Shown one piece after another: positions 52,894 through 64,000 of a DNA stretch of 64,000 bases. Positions within the stretch are counted from its first letter, which is position 1. Each line of letters begins with the position of its first letter. The notes beneath the pieces are model-generated. The model did no database searches and was not told where the DNA came from. It saw nothing but the letters and a program-made list of their open reading frames with translations. Source of the DNA: Bolinopsis microptera (taxonomy: Eukaryota > Ctenophora > Tentaculata > Lobata > Bolinopsidae). The translations under genes and the position numbers were made by a program. Location: positions 17,044,945 through 17,108,944 of the forward strand of contig NC_087079.1 of assembly GCF_026151205.1 (NCBI RefSeq), given 5' to 3'.

Positions 52894-54595
52894 TCAGGTC
52901 CTCCTCGCAATTTGCCGTGGTTCCTCTTTTCCTCGTGGTGTTGGTTTGAAATGCTTCACCTAGTCCCACTGTAACGTTTCCCCAATGAAATCCTCTGAAA
53001 TGTTATAAGTTTGTCAGGTCAACAGTGGTATTGAGCTTTATCTTGGTCACGTTGTTAAATTACTGGATTAATATGTAACAATTTATGCATTATTACAAAC
53101 AATTATACATTTTCCTTGGATAATTTAAAAAACAGTAAGAAAGATTTACCCATCATAAACAGGTTGGTCAGTTGATTGTAGAGCTGCCGTGTAGAGAGCT
53201 TTTTAAGGTATGGGGGGCGTGAACAGAACGTCCATTCTACTAACAGGTTCCGACTTCTAGCCTACTACAAAAAAGTGTCATTAAGAGTTTCAGTCACTTC
53301 CGTAGTTTTCTGTTCGGTTCTGTTAAGCTGGTTTCTTTTTCATGGAAACACTTCTTTGAATTCCCTATTACTCTGCTTTGGTCCCCATTCAGTTCTGATA
53401 AAGGGTTCGTTAAGAGTTTCATGTCACCTTCTGTAGTTTCCCGTTCGGTTCTGTTAAGCTTGGTTTTCTTTTTCCTGGAGACAAATCTTTGATTTCCCTA
53501 CACTCTGCTTTGGTCCCATTTAGTTCTGTGTTAGTTCCTGTTAGTTCGGGATTGAGTGTCGTTAGAGTTGTAGTCCTTTCCTGTTAGTTTCCGATTAGGA
53601 GTTTGTTTTAGAGTTTCAGTTACTTTCTGTAGGTTTTCTGTTCGGGTTCTGTTAGTTGGTTTTCTTTTCCTGGTGCACAATCATTGATTCCCTACACTCT
53701 GCCTTGGTCCCATTCAGTTCTGTTAGAGTGTCGTTTAGAGTTTCAGTTACTTTCTGTAGTTTCTGTTCGGTTCTATTAAGCTTGGTTTCTTTTTTCTGGA
53801 GCACAATCTTTGATTCCCTACACTCTGCCTTGGTCCCATTCAGTTCTGTTAGAGTGTCGTTTAGTGGTTTCAGTTCACTTCCTGTAGTTTATGTTCGGTT
53901 TCTATTAAGCTTGGTTTCTTTTTCCTGGAAGCACAATCTTGGATTCCCTACACTCTGCTTTGGTCCCATTCAGTTGTGTTAGAGTGTCGTTAAGAGTTTC
54001 AGTCACTTCCTGTAGGTTTCCGTATAGGTTCTATTTTGCTTGGTTTCTTTTTCCTGGAGCACTATCTTTGTTCCCTACACTCTGTTTTGGTTCCCCATTT
54101 AGTTCTGTGTTTCAGTCTGTTAGTTCGGGTAGAGTGTACGTTAAGAGTTGTAGTCCTCCTGTAGTTCGATAGGTGTTTCGTTTAGAGTTTCAGCACTTCC
54201 TGTTGTTTCCGTTCGGTTCTATTAAGCTTGTTCATTTTTCTTGGAGCACAATATTTGTTTCCCCTACACTCTGCTTTTGGTGCCATTCAGTTCTGTTAAA
54301 AGTGTCGTTTAGTGTTTCAGTCACTTGCTGTTAGTTTCCGTTCGGTTCTATTATGCTTGGTTTTTTTTCCTGGGCACATTCTTTGATTTCTACACTCTGC
54401 CTTGGTCACATTCAGTTTCTTTAGAGTGTCGTTTAGAGTTTCTAGTCACTTCCTGTAGTTTCAGTACGGTTTCTTAAGCTTGGTTTCTTTTTCCTGAGCA
54501 CAATCTTTGATTTCCCTACACTCTGCCTAGGTCCCATATGGCCAGTATCGGAGATAGCCCGATCCGGTCCGCGGGACCACGTTCCGCGGTCACAT
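52894..54595 (-). pseudogene. Satellite unit A: 3' half of a pentraxin-like/coiled-coil gene paralogue
   Basis: On the minus strand a long coiled-coil exon (about 54,595-53,150) made of 42-residue repeats ends in a DVLFT-like segment (here WTFCSRPPYLKKLSTRQLYN) at a GTAAAT donor. An exon at 52,994-52,894 follows (acceptor ACATTTCAG) reading DFIGETLQ and ending near a CEED-type stop. Order and motifs match the end of the 3241 gene (DVLFTAPY..., FVG...). Frameshifts break it. Whether they are real or consensus errors cannot be told here. No signal peptide or LamG exon is seen within the unit. Confidence 0.6.
53270..54540 (-). repeat. 126-bp VNTR encoding a 42-residue sequon-rich coiled coil (unit A)
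   Basis: Ten or so copies. The minus-strand consensus reads KLQEVTETLNDTLTELNGTK then AECRESKIVLQEKETKLNRTE. Each repeat has three N-x-T sequons (NDT, NGT, NRT) and a heptad-like spacing of Leu/Val. Some copies lack the Lys/Cys part, giving a longer-range order that is kept in units B and C. Confidence 0.75.
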
Positions 54596-54842
54596 GTATC
54601 TAAAAGTTCATATTACTTATTAATAACAGTATCCCTGAATCAAGCAAACAGGTGAATAGTTGATTGGTTACACAGATCATATGAATAGTATGTTTGGTAT
54701 CCTTGGTTGCAATTAGTTTACGACTAGCATAAGTTAATATTGTAGCGTAGTAAATTACTGGATTCAAACTATTGATTAAGATTCAAATTGTGGTACTTCG
54801 GTTATAATTAGTTACGTATAATATTATTTACTGATATTTGGA

Positions 54843-55720
54843 TATTATTCAGGTTGGAAGAGACCAAGGACAAGTGAAACAAGGAAGTTAGGAGTAAAGG
54901 GCAAATTTTTCTGGCGTCAAAGCTTCTTCAGGCTAAAAATTAGTTTATAAATTTGTTAGGTTTATAATAAATGCTTCTATACTAGTTAAAATGCTAAATT
55001 AAAATTACCACCACATGGACAAAAAATTTATTTTGGCTAAAGGTAATACATCAAATGGTTATTGTACATTACATTGAAAATAGTGAGTTTACACACGTTT
55101 TTACACTCTGTCCAAGTACATAATTTCTACTGAACAGCAGGTTCGTGTGCTATTTGTTAAATTTGTCTTTGATATGTTGTATAAGAAATCCCTTTAGCTT
55201 CTTCGCACTTTATTTGTTATTGTTACTGGTTTTAAATAATTTAATGATAGTAAGCTTCTGTCACTCTTTACGTTTAATGGTGCTATTTTAAGTAATTTCT
55301 AAAATATCGATATTGGGAAATATCTGGTTCTATGTTATCGTGAAACTATGAATAATGAGCAGCCACTCGCCCCATTATCAGGACTAGGATTAAAGGACTG
55401 TTGACTGCTCTTCGATGCTCTGATAATTCTATAGTGTGCTTGTTCTACTCGTTTCCACTATATTTAATCTTGATTAATTACACGTAACTTTGTATATGAC
55501 ACATTTTGGTTTGCAGTCGTGATTTGATGTTGATGACGTGGACATATGTTACAGTTTGGTATGGTGCAGTGTGGTTTGTCGTGTGGGTCGTGATGAAACA
55601 TAGATCTTTGAGAAGTTTCTTACCTGGTTGTGAATATGAATTTGTTGCCAATAATGGAGTAGAATTGTTTGAAAAAACGTTTGTATGTACTATCACACAA
55701 TTACGTTCATACACATGTTC
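54843..55720 (-). mobile_element. Degenerate Penelope-like element with GIY-YIG remnant (unit A)
   Basis: 54,843-55,060 is the terminal repeat seen at 15.88 kb. Reading minus from 55,720: PGKKLLKDL, then HTTNHTAPYQT-like and KCVIYKVTC, and after frame changes EHRRAVNSP. The related unit B copy reads DKPHCTIPNCIICA. The basic linker with CxxxxCxxC, 'VIYKVTC' and 'EHRRAV' are the landmarks of the connector and GIY-YIG endonuclease of Penelope-like elements. Too broken to be active. Confidence 0.55.
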
Positions 55721-55769
55721 ATATAATAAAAATCACGATACCTATTTTATACCTAACTTTACCCACCTC

Positions 55770-56580
55770 CTTATTGTGGAATCCAGATGGGTCATGGAGG
55801 GTTGGGGACTGTTTTGGAGTTGGAGAGCGTCCAGAGGCGGTTTACCCGTCTTATTGATGAGGTGGGTACTCTTCATACAGCTTGCAGTACTGGAATATCC
55901 TCAATCTGACAACGCTGGCAGAGCGGCGAATACATGGGTACTTATTGAGCTTTAAAGGTAACTAGGTGCGTTTGACTGGAATATGGATCGGGTTTGTTCA
56001 GATGAGCAGATTACTGGAGTCTTAATCTTGTTTCAACCAATAGGTATTAATAAGAGTGTAACTAAAAGTTAAGAAATCTCCGCAGTCTTCTTTTCTTCCG
56101 GAGCGAGTTCATTCCTTACTGGAACAAACTCCCTTCAGTGTCAAGAACTTGCTCGAACTGTTTTATGCTTTAAAGTTAGATTGGAAGGATTTAAGGAAAG
56201 AAATGTTTTCTAAAAACAGTGGAATTGTTTTTTATTTTGGAATTGTTTCGAATGAAGTTTTAGGTGAAAATTGAAAGGTCCCCAGTTATTTAGGCAATAT
56301 GGAGACAAATAATAGAATATCTTTGTTTCATCTTTTGTGGCAATGAAGCGTTTTCATAATCTTTATTACATCTGGGAAGTATTAATGAATTATATTATTT
56401 TATTGATAATGTATTATGATTTTTCTTTAATTATAAAATTTTAATTTGATAAATTATTAATGTATTGATGGAAAAATTTATTTATTTAAATTATTTTTTT
56501 AATTAGTGCAAATGATATTTTCGTAGACACTTGTGTTTGATGTTATGTCATTATCTTTACTTACTTACTTACTTCTACTA
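55770..56580 (+). pseudogene. LINE end inside satellite unit A
   Basis: Starts abruptly at TTGTGGAATCCAG. It is homologous to 51,148-51,930 with many indels and ends in (TTAC)n at about 56,560. 5' truncated at the same point as the unit B copy. Confidence 0.8.
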
Positions 56581-57559
56581 TGATAGTTAGGTAAGTAATG
56601 AATTCCTAATAGCATTATATTTACCTAATAAAATGCATAGCGTCAGGTGTAGCGATATGGTGTATTTTAGGAAGGAGACATTTTCTTTACGTACATCTTT
56701 ACACTTCCTAACATACCATGTAGACAGGATCATTGATACTCAGTAGGTAATATCCACTAGGACGTACAAGCCCGGTTAGATGTAAGTGTGACCTAGTAAA
56801 AAGCGATAGAAATCATCAAAAAGCATCCAGTATGTACTCTTCTTCGCATTTTTTCTTCTATTGTGTTGGTTGTTTTGATTTAATACACGTTATTTTTGGA
56901 CTTATTTCAGAGGTTTGTTTGCTTAAAAGTATGAAGGGACCTGCTACTGATTTTTTTTATAAGGTATTATAATTATATTGATGAGGCACCGAAATATTGT
57001 TCCTAAAGTCGTTTCTTTCCAGTTACTTAGTAATTATTTGGACGGGTCGCTAACTTACTAGATCAAAAGAGCGGTTCAGTTTGGTTTATCTGGTACAATT
57101 GTTGTGTACCGCTTCAGTTCGCTCTAATGTTAATGTTGGTAGGGTTTATGACCTCTTAAAGTCATTAAAAGAACCAGCTGAACAGGATGATTAGTTGGAG
57201 TTTTTATAATAAGTGTTGATTTCGCTCAAATGTTAATGTTAACAGTTGGAACACAGCTTTAAAAATCAAAGATTTTAGTATTTATATGTAAATCGTAATT
57301 ATCATTAATAAATGGTCTTACGGTAATATTAAAGTCAGTTAAGTTTAATACAGGCACATGAAGAAATATTAGTTGATAGTTTAATAGTTAACAGCTGATT
57401 AACAGTTTTATTAGTAATGTTATATTACAGCCTAAATGTTGATTACAGAATTGATTACCAGACGATTACAGGGGCCCATATGACAAAGGGTTTACAGTGT
57501 ACCATGCACTATTTAATACTCAATAGTAGATACAGTAGTTGTTGTTTGTCCTCCTCGCA

Positions 57560-59270
57560 ATTTTCGTGGTCCTCTTGTTCCTCGTTGTGTTGTTGAAATG
57601 CTTCAACAGCCACTGTAACGTTCACCCAATGAAATCCTCTGAAATGTTAATAAGTTTGTCAGGTTCAACAGTTGGTATGAGCTTTATCTGGTCACACGTT
57701 GTTAATAATGAATAATATGAAACTATTATGCAATCTATACCAAAACAAATTATACCATTTCCTGGAAAATGTTAAAAAAGTAGGAAAGTTTTACCCATAT
57801 TAAACCAGTTGGTCAGTTGATGGTAGAGCTGCCGTTATGTTAAAGAGCTTATTCCAGGGTAAGGGGGAAAGTGAACCAGGAAATATCGTTACACATCTAC
57901 TTAACAGTTTCAGACTTCTAGCCTCCTCAAAAAGGTGTCATAAGAGTTTCTGTAACTTCTGTGTTTCTCGTGACGGTTCTTGTTTAAGCTTGGTTTCTTT
58001 TTCCTGGAACACAATCTTTGTTCCCTATATCTGCTTTTGGTCCCATTCAGTTCTTGTTAAAGAAGTGTCGTTATGAGTTTCTGTTCACTTCCTGTTAGTT
58101 TCCGTTCGGTTCTATTAAGCTTGGTTTCTTTTTCCTGGAGCACAAATCTTTGATTCCTACACTCTGCTTTGGTCCATTTAGTTCCTGTGTTAGATTACTG
58201 TTAGTTAGGATAGTGTGTCGTTTAAGAGTTGTCAGTCCTTTCCTGTAGTTTCCGATCTAGAGTTTTCGTTTGAGTTTCAGTTACTTTCTGTTAGTTTCTG
58301 TTCGGATTCTTGTTAGCTTGGTTTCTTTTTCCTGGAGCTCAATTCCTTGATTCCCTACACTATGCCTTGGTCCCATTCAGTTCAGTTAGAGTGTCGGTTA
58401 GAGTTTCTGTTTAACTTTCTGTAGTTTCTGTGCGGTTCTATTAAGCTTGGTTTCTTTTTTCTGGAAACAATATTTGTTTCCCTACACTCTGCTTCTTGGG
58501 TCCATTCAGTTCTGTTAGAGGGTCGTTTAGAGTTTCAGAGTCACTTCCTTGTAGTTTCTGTTCGGTTCTATTAAGCTTGGTTTTCTTTTTCCTGGTGCAC
58601 CCTTCTTTGATTCCCTACACTCTTGCTTCTGTCCCATTCAGGTTTGTTAGAGTGTTCGTTAAGAGTCTGTACTTCCTGTAGTTTCGTTTCGGTTCTATTA
58701 AGCTTGGTTTCTTTTTCCTGGAAGCTCAATCTATGATTCACTACACTCTAGTTTGGTCACATTTAGTTCTGTGTTAGTTTCCTTGTTCGTTAGGTATAGT
58801 GTGACGTGTTAAGAGTTGTAGTCCTTTCATGTTTAGTTCGATAGAGTTTCGTTTAGTGTTTCAGTCACTTTCCTGTAGTTTCGTTTCGGTTTTATTAAGC
58901 TTGGTTCATTTTTCTTGGAGCACTTTCTTTTGATTCCTTACACTCTTGCTTTTTTTTCCCATTCTGTTCTGTTTTTAAAGTGTTGCGTTTAGAGTTTCAG
59001 GTCACTTCCTGTAGTTTTCCGTCGGTTCTATTAAGCTTGGTTTCTTATTCCTGGAGCACTATCTTTTGATTTCCTACACTCGCCTTGGTCCCATTCAGTT
59101 CTGTTAGGTGTCGTTTAGAGTTTCCAAGTCACTTCCTGTAGTTTACCGTTCGGTCGATTAAGCTTGGTTTCTTTTTTCCTGGAGCACAATCTTTGTTTCC
59201 TACACTCTGCTTGGTCCATTGGCAGTTATCGAGATAGCCGATCACGGTCGCGGACACGGTCCGGGACCAC
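57560..59270 (-). pseudogene. Satellite unit B: coiled-coil gene paralogue, 3' half
   Basis: Same structure as unit A. The 126-bp repeats occupy about 57,930-59,215, the terminal coiled-coil exon reaches about 57,795, and the last exon is near 57,640-57,550. Frames are broken by many small indels. Confidence 0.55.
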
Positions 59271-59426
59271 TGTCTACCAGGGATCATATTCTGTATAATA
59301 ATAGTATCCCTGAATCAGCTAAAGTGAATAGTTTGATTGGTTACCTAGTTATATGAATTAGTTGTTTTGGTATTTGGATGCAATTAGTTTTCGTCTAGGC
59401 TTTAATTTATTGTAGCCGTAGTAATT

Positions 59427-59450
59427 TACTCCCCCCAAACCCCCTCCCCG
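59427..59450. repeat. C-rich insertion in unit B
   Basis: CCCCCCAAACCCCCTCCCC is absent at the matching place in unit A. Like the G run at 60,054, it may be a consensus artefact. Confidence 0.5.
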
Positions 59451-59534
59451 GAATCAAACTATTGATTACGATTCAAATTGTGGTCTACTCGGATATAATT
59501 AGTTTCGTAATATTTGATTTAACTGTTATTCTGG

Positions 59535-60420
59535 GATCATTCATCCGGTTGGAAGAGACAAGGGACAAGTGAAACAAGCGAAGTTAGGTGTAAGGCAAAA
59601 TTTTCGGCGTCAACGCCATCTTCGGGCAAAATTTGTTATAATTTGTTTTAGGGGTATATAATAATTTGCTTCTATACTAGTTTAAATGGCTAAATTTAAA
59701 AATTACACACACTGAATACAGGTTACATCAAAATGGTATTGTACATTACATTGTAAAATAGTGAATTTGGTTCAACGTTTTTACACTCAGTCCAAGTCTT
59801 AATATTAAGAAAACCAGCAGGTTCGTGTGCTATTTGTTTAAATTGGTATTTGAATTTGTTGTAAAGAAATCCTTTAAGCTTTCTAGCTCTCTTCTTTGTA
59901 TTGTTACTAGGTTAATAATATTTATGTAGGTATCTTCTGTCCTTTACGTTTAATGGTGCTATATACAGTTAATTTCTAAAATACTTCGTAGAAATATCTG
60001 GTTCTATGTTATCGTGGAACTCTGAATAATGAGCAGCCAACGGGATTATTTCAGGGGGGGGTGGGGGGGGAATAGGTTAAAGGCTGTATTGACTGCTCTT
60101 CCGTGCTTGAAAAGTCTATGTGTTGCTGGTTTCTTTCCTTGTTTTTCACCTATTTATAGCTCTTGACATAATTTCACGTACTTTGTATTATGACACATTT
60201 TGGTTTGCGTCGTGTTTTGTTTTTGTGATGAGTGGCACATATGATACAGTTTGGTATGGTGCAGTGTGGTTTGTCGTGTGGTCGTGATGGGAACATATGA
60301 TCTCTGTGGAGTTTCTTACCTGGTCTGAATATGAATTGTTGAATTAATGGAGTGAATTGTTGAAAACGTTTTGTATGTACTATCACACAATTACGTTTCA
60401 TACACATTTCAATTTAAAAC
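59535..60420 (-). mobile_element. Degenerate Penelope-like element (unit B)
   Basis: The terminal repeat is at 59,535-59,720 (CCGGTTGGAAGAGACAAGGG, GGCGTCAACGCCATCTTC). The minus frame 60407-60174 contains PHDKPHCTIPNCIICATHHK, a connector motif of Penelope-like proteins. A poly-G tract interrupts near 60,054-60,070. Confidence 0.55.
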
Positions 60421-60469
60421 TAATAAACTCTCGCATACCCTATTTTATACTAACATCTTACACCACCTA

Positions 60470-61275
60470 TTGTGGAATCCAGTTGCGGCTCATGGAAGTT
60501 GGGGGGACTGTTTTGGAGCTGGAGATGCGGTCAGAGGCGGTTTACCCGTCTTATTGATGAAGGTGGGTCTTCTTCTTACAGCTGCAGATGGATATCCTCA
60601 ATTTGACAACGCTGGCTGAGCGGCGAATACATGGGGAACCTTATTGAAGCTTTTAAAAGATAACTAGTGGTGTTGACCTGAATTTGGATCGGGTTTGGTT
60701 TCAGAATGAGCAGATCTGGTCTTAATATAGTTTTCATCATTTAGGTGTAATAAGAGTCGTAAAACTTAATGTTAAGATATCTCCAGGTCTTCTTTTCTTC
60801 CGGAGCGAGGTCATTCTTTCTGGGGAACAAACTCCCTTCAGATTGTACAAGAAATGCTCGACAGTTTTAAGCTTTAAAGTTAGATTGGAAGGTTTTAAGA
60901 AGAAATGATTTCTAAAAACGTTGTAAATGATTTTTATTTTGGAAATGTTTCGAATGAAAGTTTTAGGGAATAATTGAAAGGTCCCAGTTATTAAGCAATA
61001 AGGAGACAACATAATTGAATATCTTTGGTTTCATCCTTTTGTGGCAAAGAAGCGTTTCATAAATCTTTATTCCCACTGGGAAGTTATTAATGAATTAATT
61101 ATGTATAGATAATTGTATTGATTTTATTAACTTAATAAATTTTTTTTCGATAAATTATTAATGTTGATGGAAAAAATATATTTATTTAAATTATTTTTTT
61201 ATTTAGTGCAATGATATTTTGTAGACCAATTGTGTTGATGTTATCGTCATAATCTTTACTTACTTACTTACTTAC
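60470..61275 (+). pseudogene. LINE end inside satellite unit B
   Basis: Homologous to 51,148-51,930 and 55,770-56,580, with its own set of indels. (TTAC)n tail at 61,256-61,276. Confidence 0.8.
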
Positions 61276-62214
61276 CTACTAATGTTAGTAGGTATAGTAT
61301 ATGATCCTCATTGAATTATATTTACCTATATATAATGCTTAGCGTAGGTGTAGCGATTGGTGATATTTTTAGAAGGAAGACATTTTACTCTACGTACATC
61401 TTTTACACCTCCTTAACCTTACCATTGTTGAAAGTATATTGATACTCAGTAGGTAATATCCACTAGGACGTACAAGCGGTTGATGTAAGATGACTAGTAA
61501 AAAGCGATTAGAAATCATCATAAAGCATCCATTATGTTCTCTTTCGCATTATTTCTCCATATTGTCGTTGGTTGTTGATTAACACGTTAATTTTGGACTT
61601 TATTCCAGCGGTTTTTTAGCTAAAAAAAGTATGGAAGGACACTGCTAATGATATTTTTTTTTTTCAGGTTTTATAATATATTTGATGAGGCACCGAAAAT
61701 ATTGATCCTAAAGTCGTCCTTTTTCCAGTTATTAGTAAACTTATTAGGACGGGTCGCTAACTTCAAGATCATAAGAGCAGTCAGTTGTTTATTATGCTAC
61801 AATTGTTGTCGTACCGCATTCAGTTTTCGCTTCTAAAGTAATGTTGGTAGGGTTCTATGACCTCATAAAGTTCATAAGAAAAGCTGACAGATGATTAGTT
61901 GGAGTTTTTTTATTAAAGTGTCTGATTTCGTCAAATGTTAATGTTAACAGTTGAACACAGCTTTTAAATCAAGATTTAGTATTATATGTAATTCGTAATT
62001 ATCATAATAAATGTTTAAGTCATATGTAAGTCAGTACAGTTTTAATACTTCACATAGAATATTATTAGTTGTAGTTAATAGTTAACTGCTGATAAAAGTA
62101 TACTAGTAATGTTAATATTACAGCTAAATGTTGATTACAGATGATTTAAGACGATTACAGGCCAATGACAAAGGTTACTGTGTTACCATGCACTTAATTA
62201 AAACTTCAATAGTA

Positions 62215-63920
62215 CATAACAAGTTGTTGTTCAGTCCTCCTCGCAATTTTCGTGGTCCTCTTGTTCCTCGTGGTGTTTGTTTGATGCTTCACCAGTCCCA
62301 CCTGTATCGTTTTACCCCAATGAATTCTCTGAAATGTTATAAGTTTGTCAGGTCAACAGTGGTATGAGCTTTATCTGGTTCACGTTGTAAATAATGATAA
62401 TATGAAACAATTATGCAATTTATACAAAACAATTATATTTCCTGGGAAATTTAAAAAAGTAGAAAGATTTACCTCATAACCCAGTTGGTTCAGTTGATTG
62501 TAGAGCGTGCCGTTTGTAAAGAGCTTATTCAGGTAAGGGGGAGTGAACAGAACGTCCCTTCTACTTTCAGTTTCCAGACTTCTAGCCTCATCCTAAAAAA
62601 AGTGTCATTAAGAGTTTCAGTCACTTCTGTAGTTTCTGTTCGGTTCTGTTAAGCTTGGTTTCTTTTTTCTGAACACAATCTTTGATTTCCTATACTCTGC
62701 TTTGGTCCAATTCAGTTCTCGTTAAAGTGTCGTTAAGAGTTTCAGTCACTTACTGTAGAATTTTCCGTTCGGTTCTATTAAGCTTGGTTTCTTTTTTCCT
62801 GGAGCACAATCTTTGATTCCCTACACTCTGCTTTGGTCCCAATTTAGTTCTGTGTTAGTTCCGTTTGTTCGGATAGAGTGTCGTTAAAGTTGTAGTCCTT
62901 TCCTGTAGTTCCGATAGAGTTTCGTTTAGAGTTTCAGTAATTTAGTAGTTTCGGTTCGGTTTTCTGTTAAGCTTGGTTTCTTTTTCCTGGAGCACAATCC
63001 TTGATTCCCTACACTCTGCCTGGTCCCATTCCAGTTCTGTTAGTGTGTCGTTTTGAGTTTCAGTTACTTTTGTTATTTCTGTTTCGGTTCTATTAAGCTT
63101 GGTTTCTGTTTTTCTGGAGAACAATCTTTGATTCCCTACACTCTGCCTTGGTCCAATCAGTTCTGTTAGTAGAGTGTTCGTTTAGAGTTTCAGTCACTTC
63201 TGTAGTTTTCTGTTCGGTTTCTATTAAAGCTTGGTATCCTTTTTCCTGGAGCACATTCTTTGTTCCCTACACTTGCTTTGGTCCCTTCGTTCTGTTTAGG
63301 AGTGTCGTTAAGAGTTTCAGTCACTTCCTGTGTTTCCGAGTCGGTTTTCCATTTAGATTGGTTGTCTTTTTTCCTGGATGCTCATCTGTGAATTCCCTAC
63401 ACTCTGGTTTTGGTCCCATATAGTTCTGTGTTAGTTCCTGTTAGTTTCGGATTAGAGTGTCGTTAAGAGTTGTAGTCCTTTCCTGTAGTTCCGTTAGAGT
63501 TTCGTTTAGAGTAGTCACTTCCTGTAGTTTCCGTTCGGTTCTATTAAGCTTGGTTCATTTTTTCTTGGCAGCACTATCTTTTGATTCCCCTACACTCTGC
63601 TTTTGTCCCATTCAGTTCTGTTAAAGTGTCGTTTAGAGTTTCAGTCACTTCTGTAGTTTCCGTTCGGTTCATATTAAGCTTGGTTTCTTTTTCTGGAGCA
63701 CAATTCTTTTGATTTCCTACACTATGCCTTGTCCCATTCAGTTTGTTAGAGTGTCGTTTAGTGTTTCAGGTCACTTCCTGTAGTTTCCGTTCGGTTCTAT
63801 TAAGCTGGTTTCTTTTTCCTGGGAGCCAATCTTTGTTTCCATTACACTCTGCATTCGGTCCCGATTGGCAGTATCGAGATAGGCACGATCACGGTCCGCG
63901 GCCACGGGTCCGCGGCCTGT
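62215..63920 (-). pseudogene. Satellite unit C: coiled-coil gene paralogue, 3' half (best preserved end)
   Basis: At 62,590-62,475 the minus strand reads ARSLETESRRDVLFTPPYLN then KLFTNGTLYNQLNQLGYE before a GTAAAT donor. This is clearly related to WDVLFTAPYHNVVFSDDLYEQL of the 3241 gene. The last exon (about 62,325-62,235) begins EFIG and ends with HHEEQEDHENCEED and a stop, compared with HEESPCENNTES. The 126-bp repeats span about 62,600-63,865. A GTAACAG acceptor-like site precedes the first coding block near 63,915. Confidence 0.6.
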
Positions 63921-64000
63921 TACAGATCTATTACTGTATAATATCAGTATCCCCTGAATCAAGCACACAGGGTGAATAGGTTGATTGGTTACCAGATCTA

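Larger units (their letters stand above)
52690..64000 (-). repeat. Macrosatellite, ~4.65-kb unit, two full and one partial copy
   Basis: Landmarks recur in order at steps of about 4.65-4.70 kb: GTCAG(x)AGTTTAATAC at 52,686, 57,325 and 62,027; the 126-bp coiled-coil repeats at 53.3, 57.9 and 62.6 kb; the GTATCGAGATAG block at 54,545, 59,225 and 63,873; the Penelope terminal repeat at 54,843 and 59,535; the LINE end at 55,770 and 60,470. Units differ by very frequent 1-2 base indels. The array continues past the window edge. Confidence 0.85.

Noticed and set aside
53656-54172. + strand frames with SLHSALVPFSSVRVS repeats
   Set aside because: Shadows of the 126-bp VNTR. The minus reading gives a coherent coiled coil followed by exons homologous to the 3241 gene.

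Overview
The window is animal (metazoan) nuclear DNA, almost certainly from an invertebrate. Genes are split by spliceosomal introns with GT-AG borders. Non-LTR and Penelope-like retroelements and fold-back repeats fill most of the rest, and there is an interstitial array of the TTAGGG telomere repeat. The retroelement families resemble those common in cnidarians and other marine invertebrates, but the sequence alone does not fix the species.

Layout. 1-1340: the last exon of an unrecognised gene. 1.9-2.1 kb: a small broken PHD-like fragment on the minus strand. 3.24-5.03 kb: a complete three-exon gene (+) for a secreted protein with a signal peptide, a pentraxin/laminin-G-like domain, a sequon-rich coiled coil and short C-terminal repeats. 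6.8-10.7 kb: a CR1-like LINE (-) with an SGNH-hydrolase-type ORF1. 10.9-16.4 kb: repeats, LINE scraps, a telomere-repeat hairpin and a Penelope-type fold-back. 16.9-39.0 kb: a glycine cleavage T-protein gene (AMT, +). Seven C-terminal exons are clear, a presequence-like first exon is tentative, and one N-terminal exon is missing or decayed. 39-43 kb: interspersed repeats and GC-rich hairpins. 43.1-50.3 kb: an RT/endonuclease retroelement split by a nest of LINEs, including one with an open 1000-codon EN-RT frame. 50.8-52.4 kb: another LINE end and a zinc-knuckle (Gag-like) reading frame. 52.7-64 kb: a macrosatellite of about 4.65 kb per unit.

Two observations stand out. First, four of the seven clear AMT acceptor sites are themselves tandemly repeated. 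Each unit is made of the last 12-20 intron bases plus the first 10-57 exon bases: 35 bp x3, 69 bp x19, 63 bp x9 and 25 bp x80. The 69- and 63-bp arrays are multiples of three and stay open, so choice of AG could give T-proteins that differ by steps of 23 or 21 residues. The 25-bp array is exactly 2,000 bp and abuts the last exon. Other AMT introns carry 26-bp and 16-bp satellites. Second, each macrosatellite unit encodes, on the minus strand, the C-terminal half of a relative of the 3.24-kb gene: a 42-residue sequon-rich coiled-coil repeat followed by the same 'DVLFTxPY' and 'F(I/V)G' C-terminal exons. These units are full of 1-2 base indels relative to each other, which suggests either pseudogene decay or poor consensus accuracy there.

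Limits: all calls were made by eye. LINE clades, repeat boundaries and copy numbers in the degenerate arrays are approximate.
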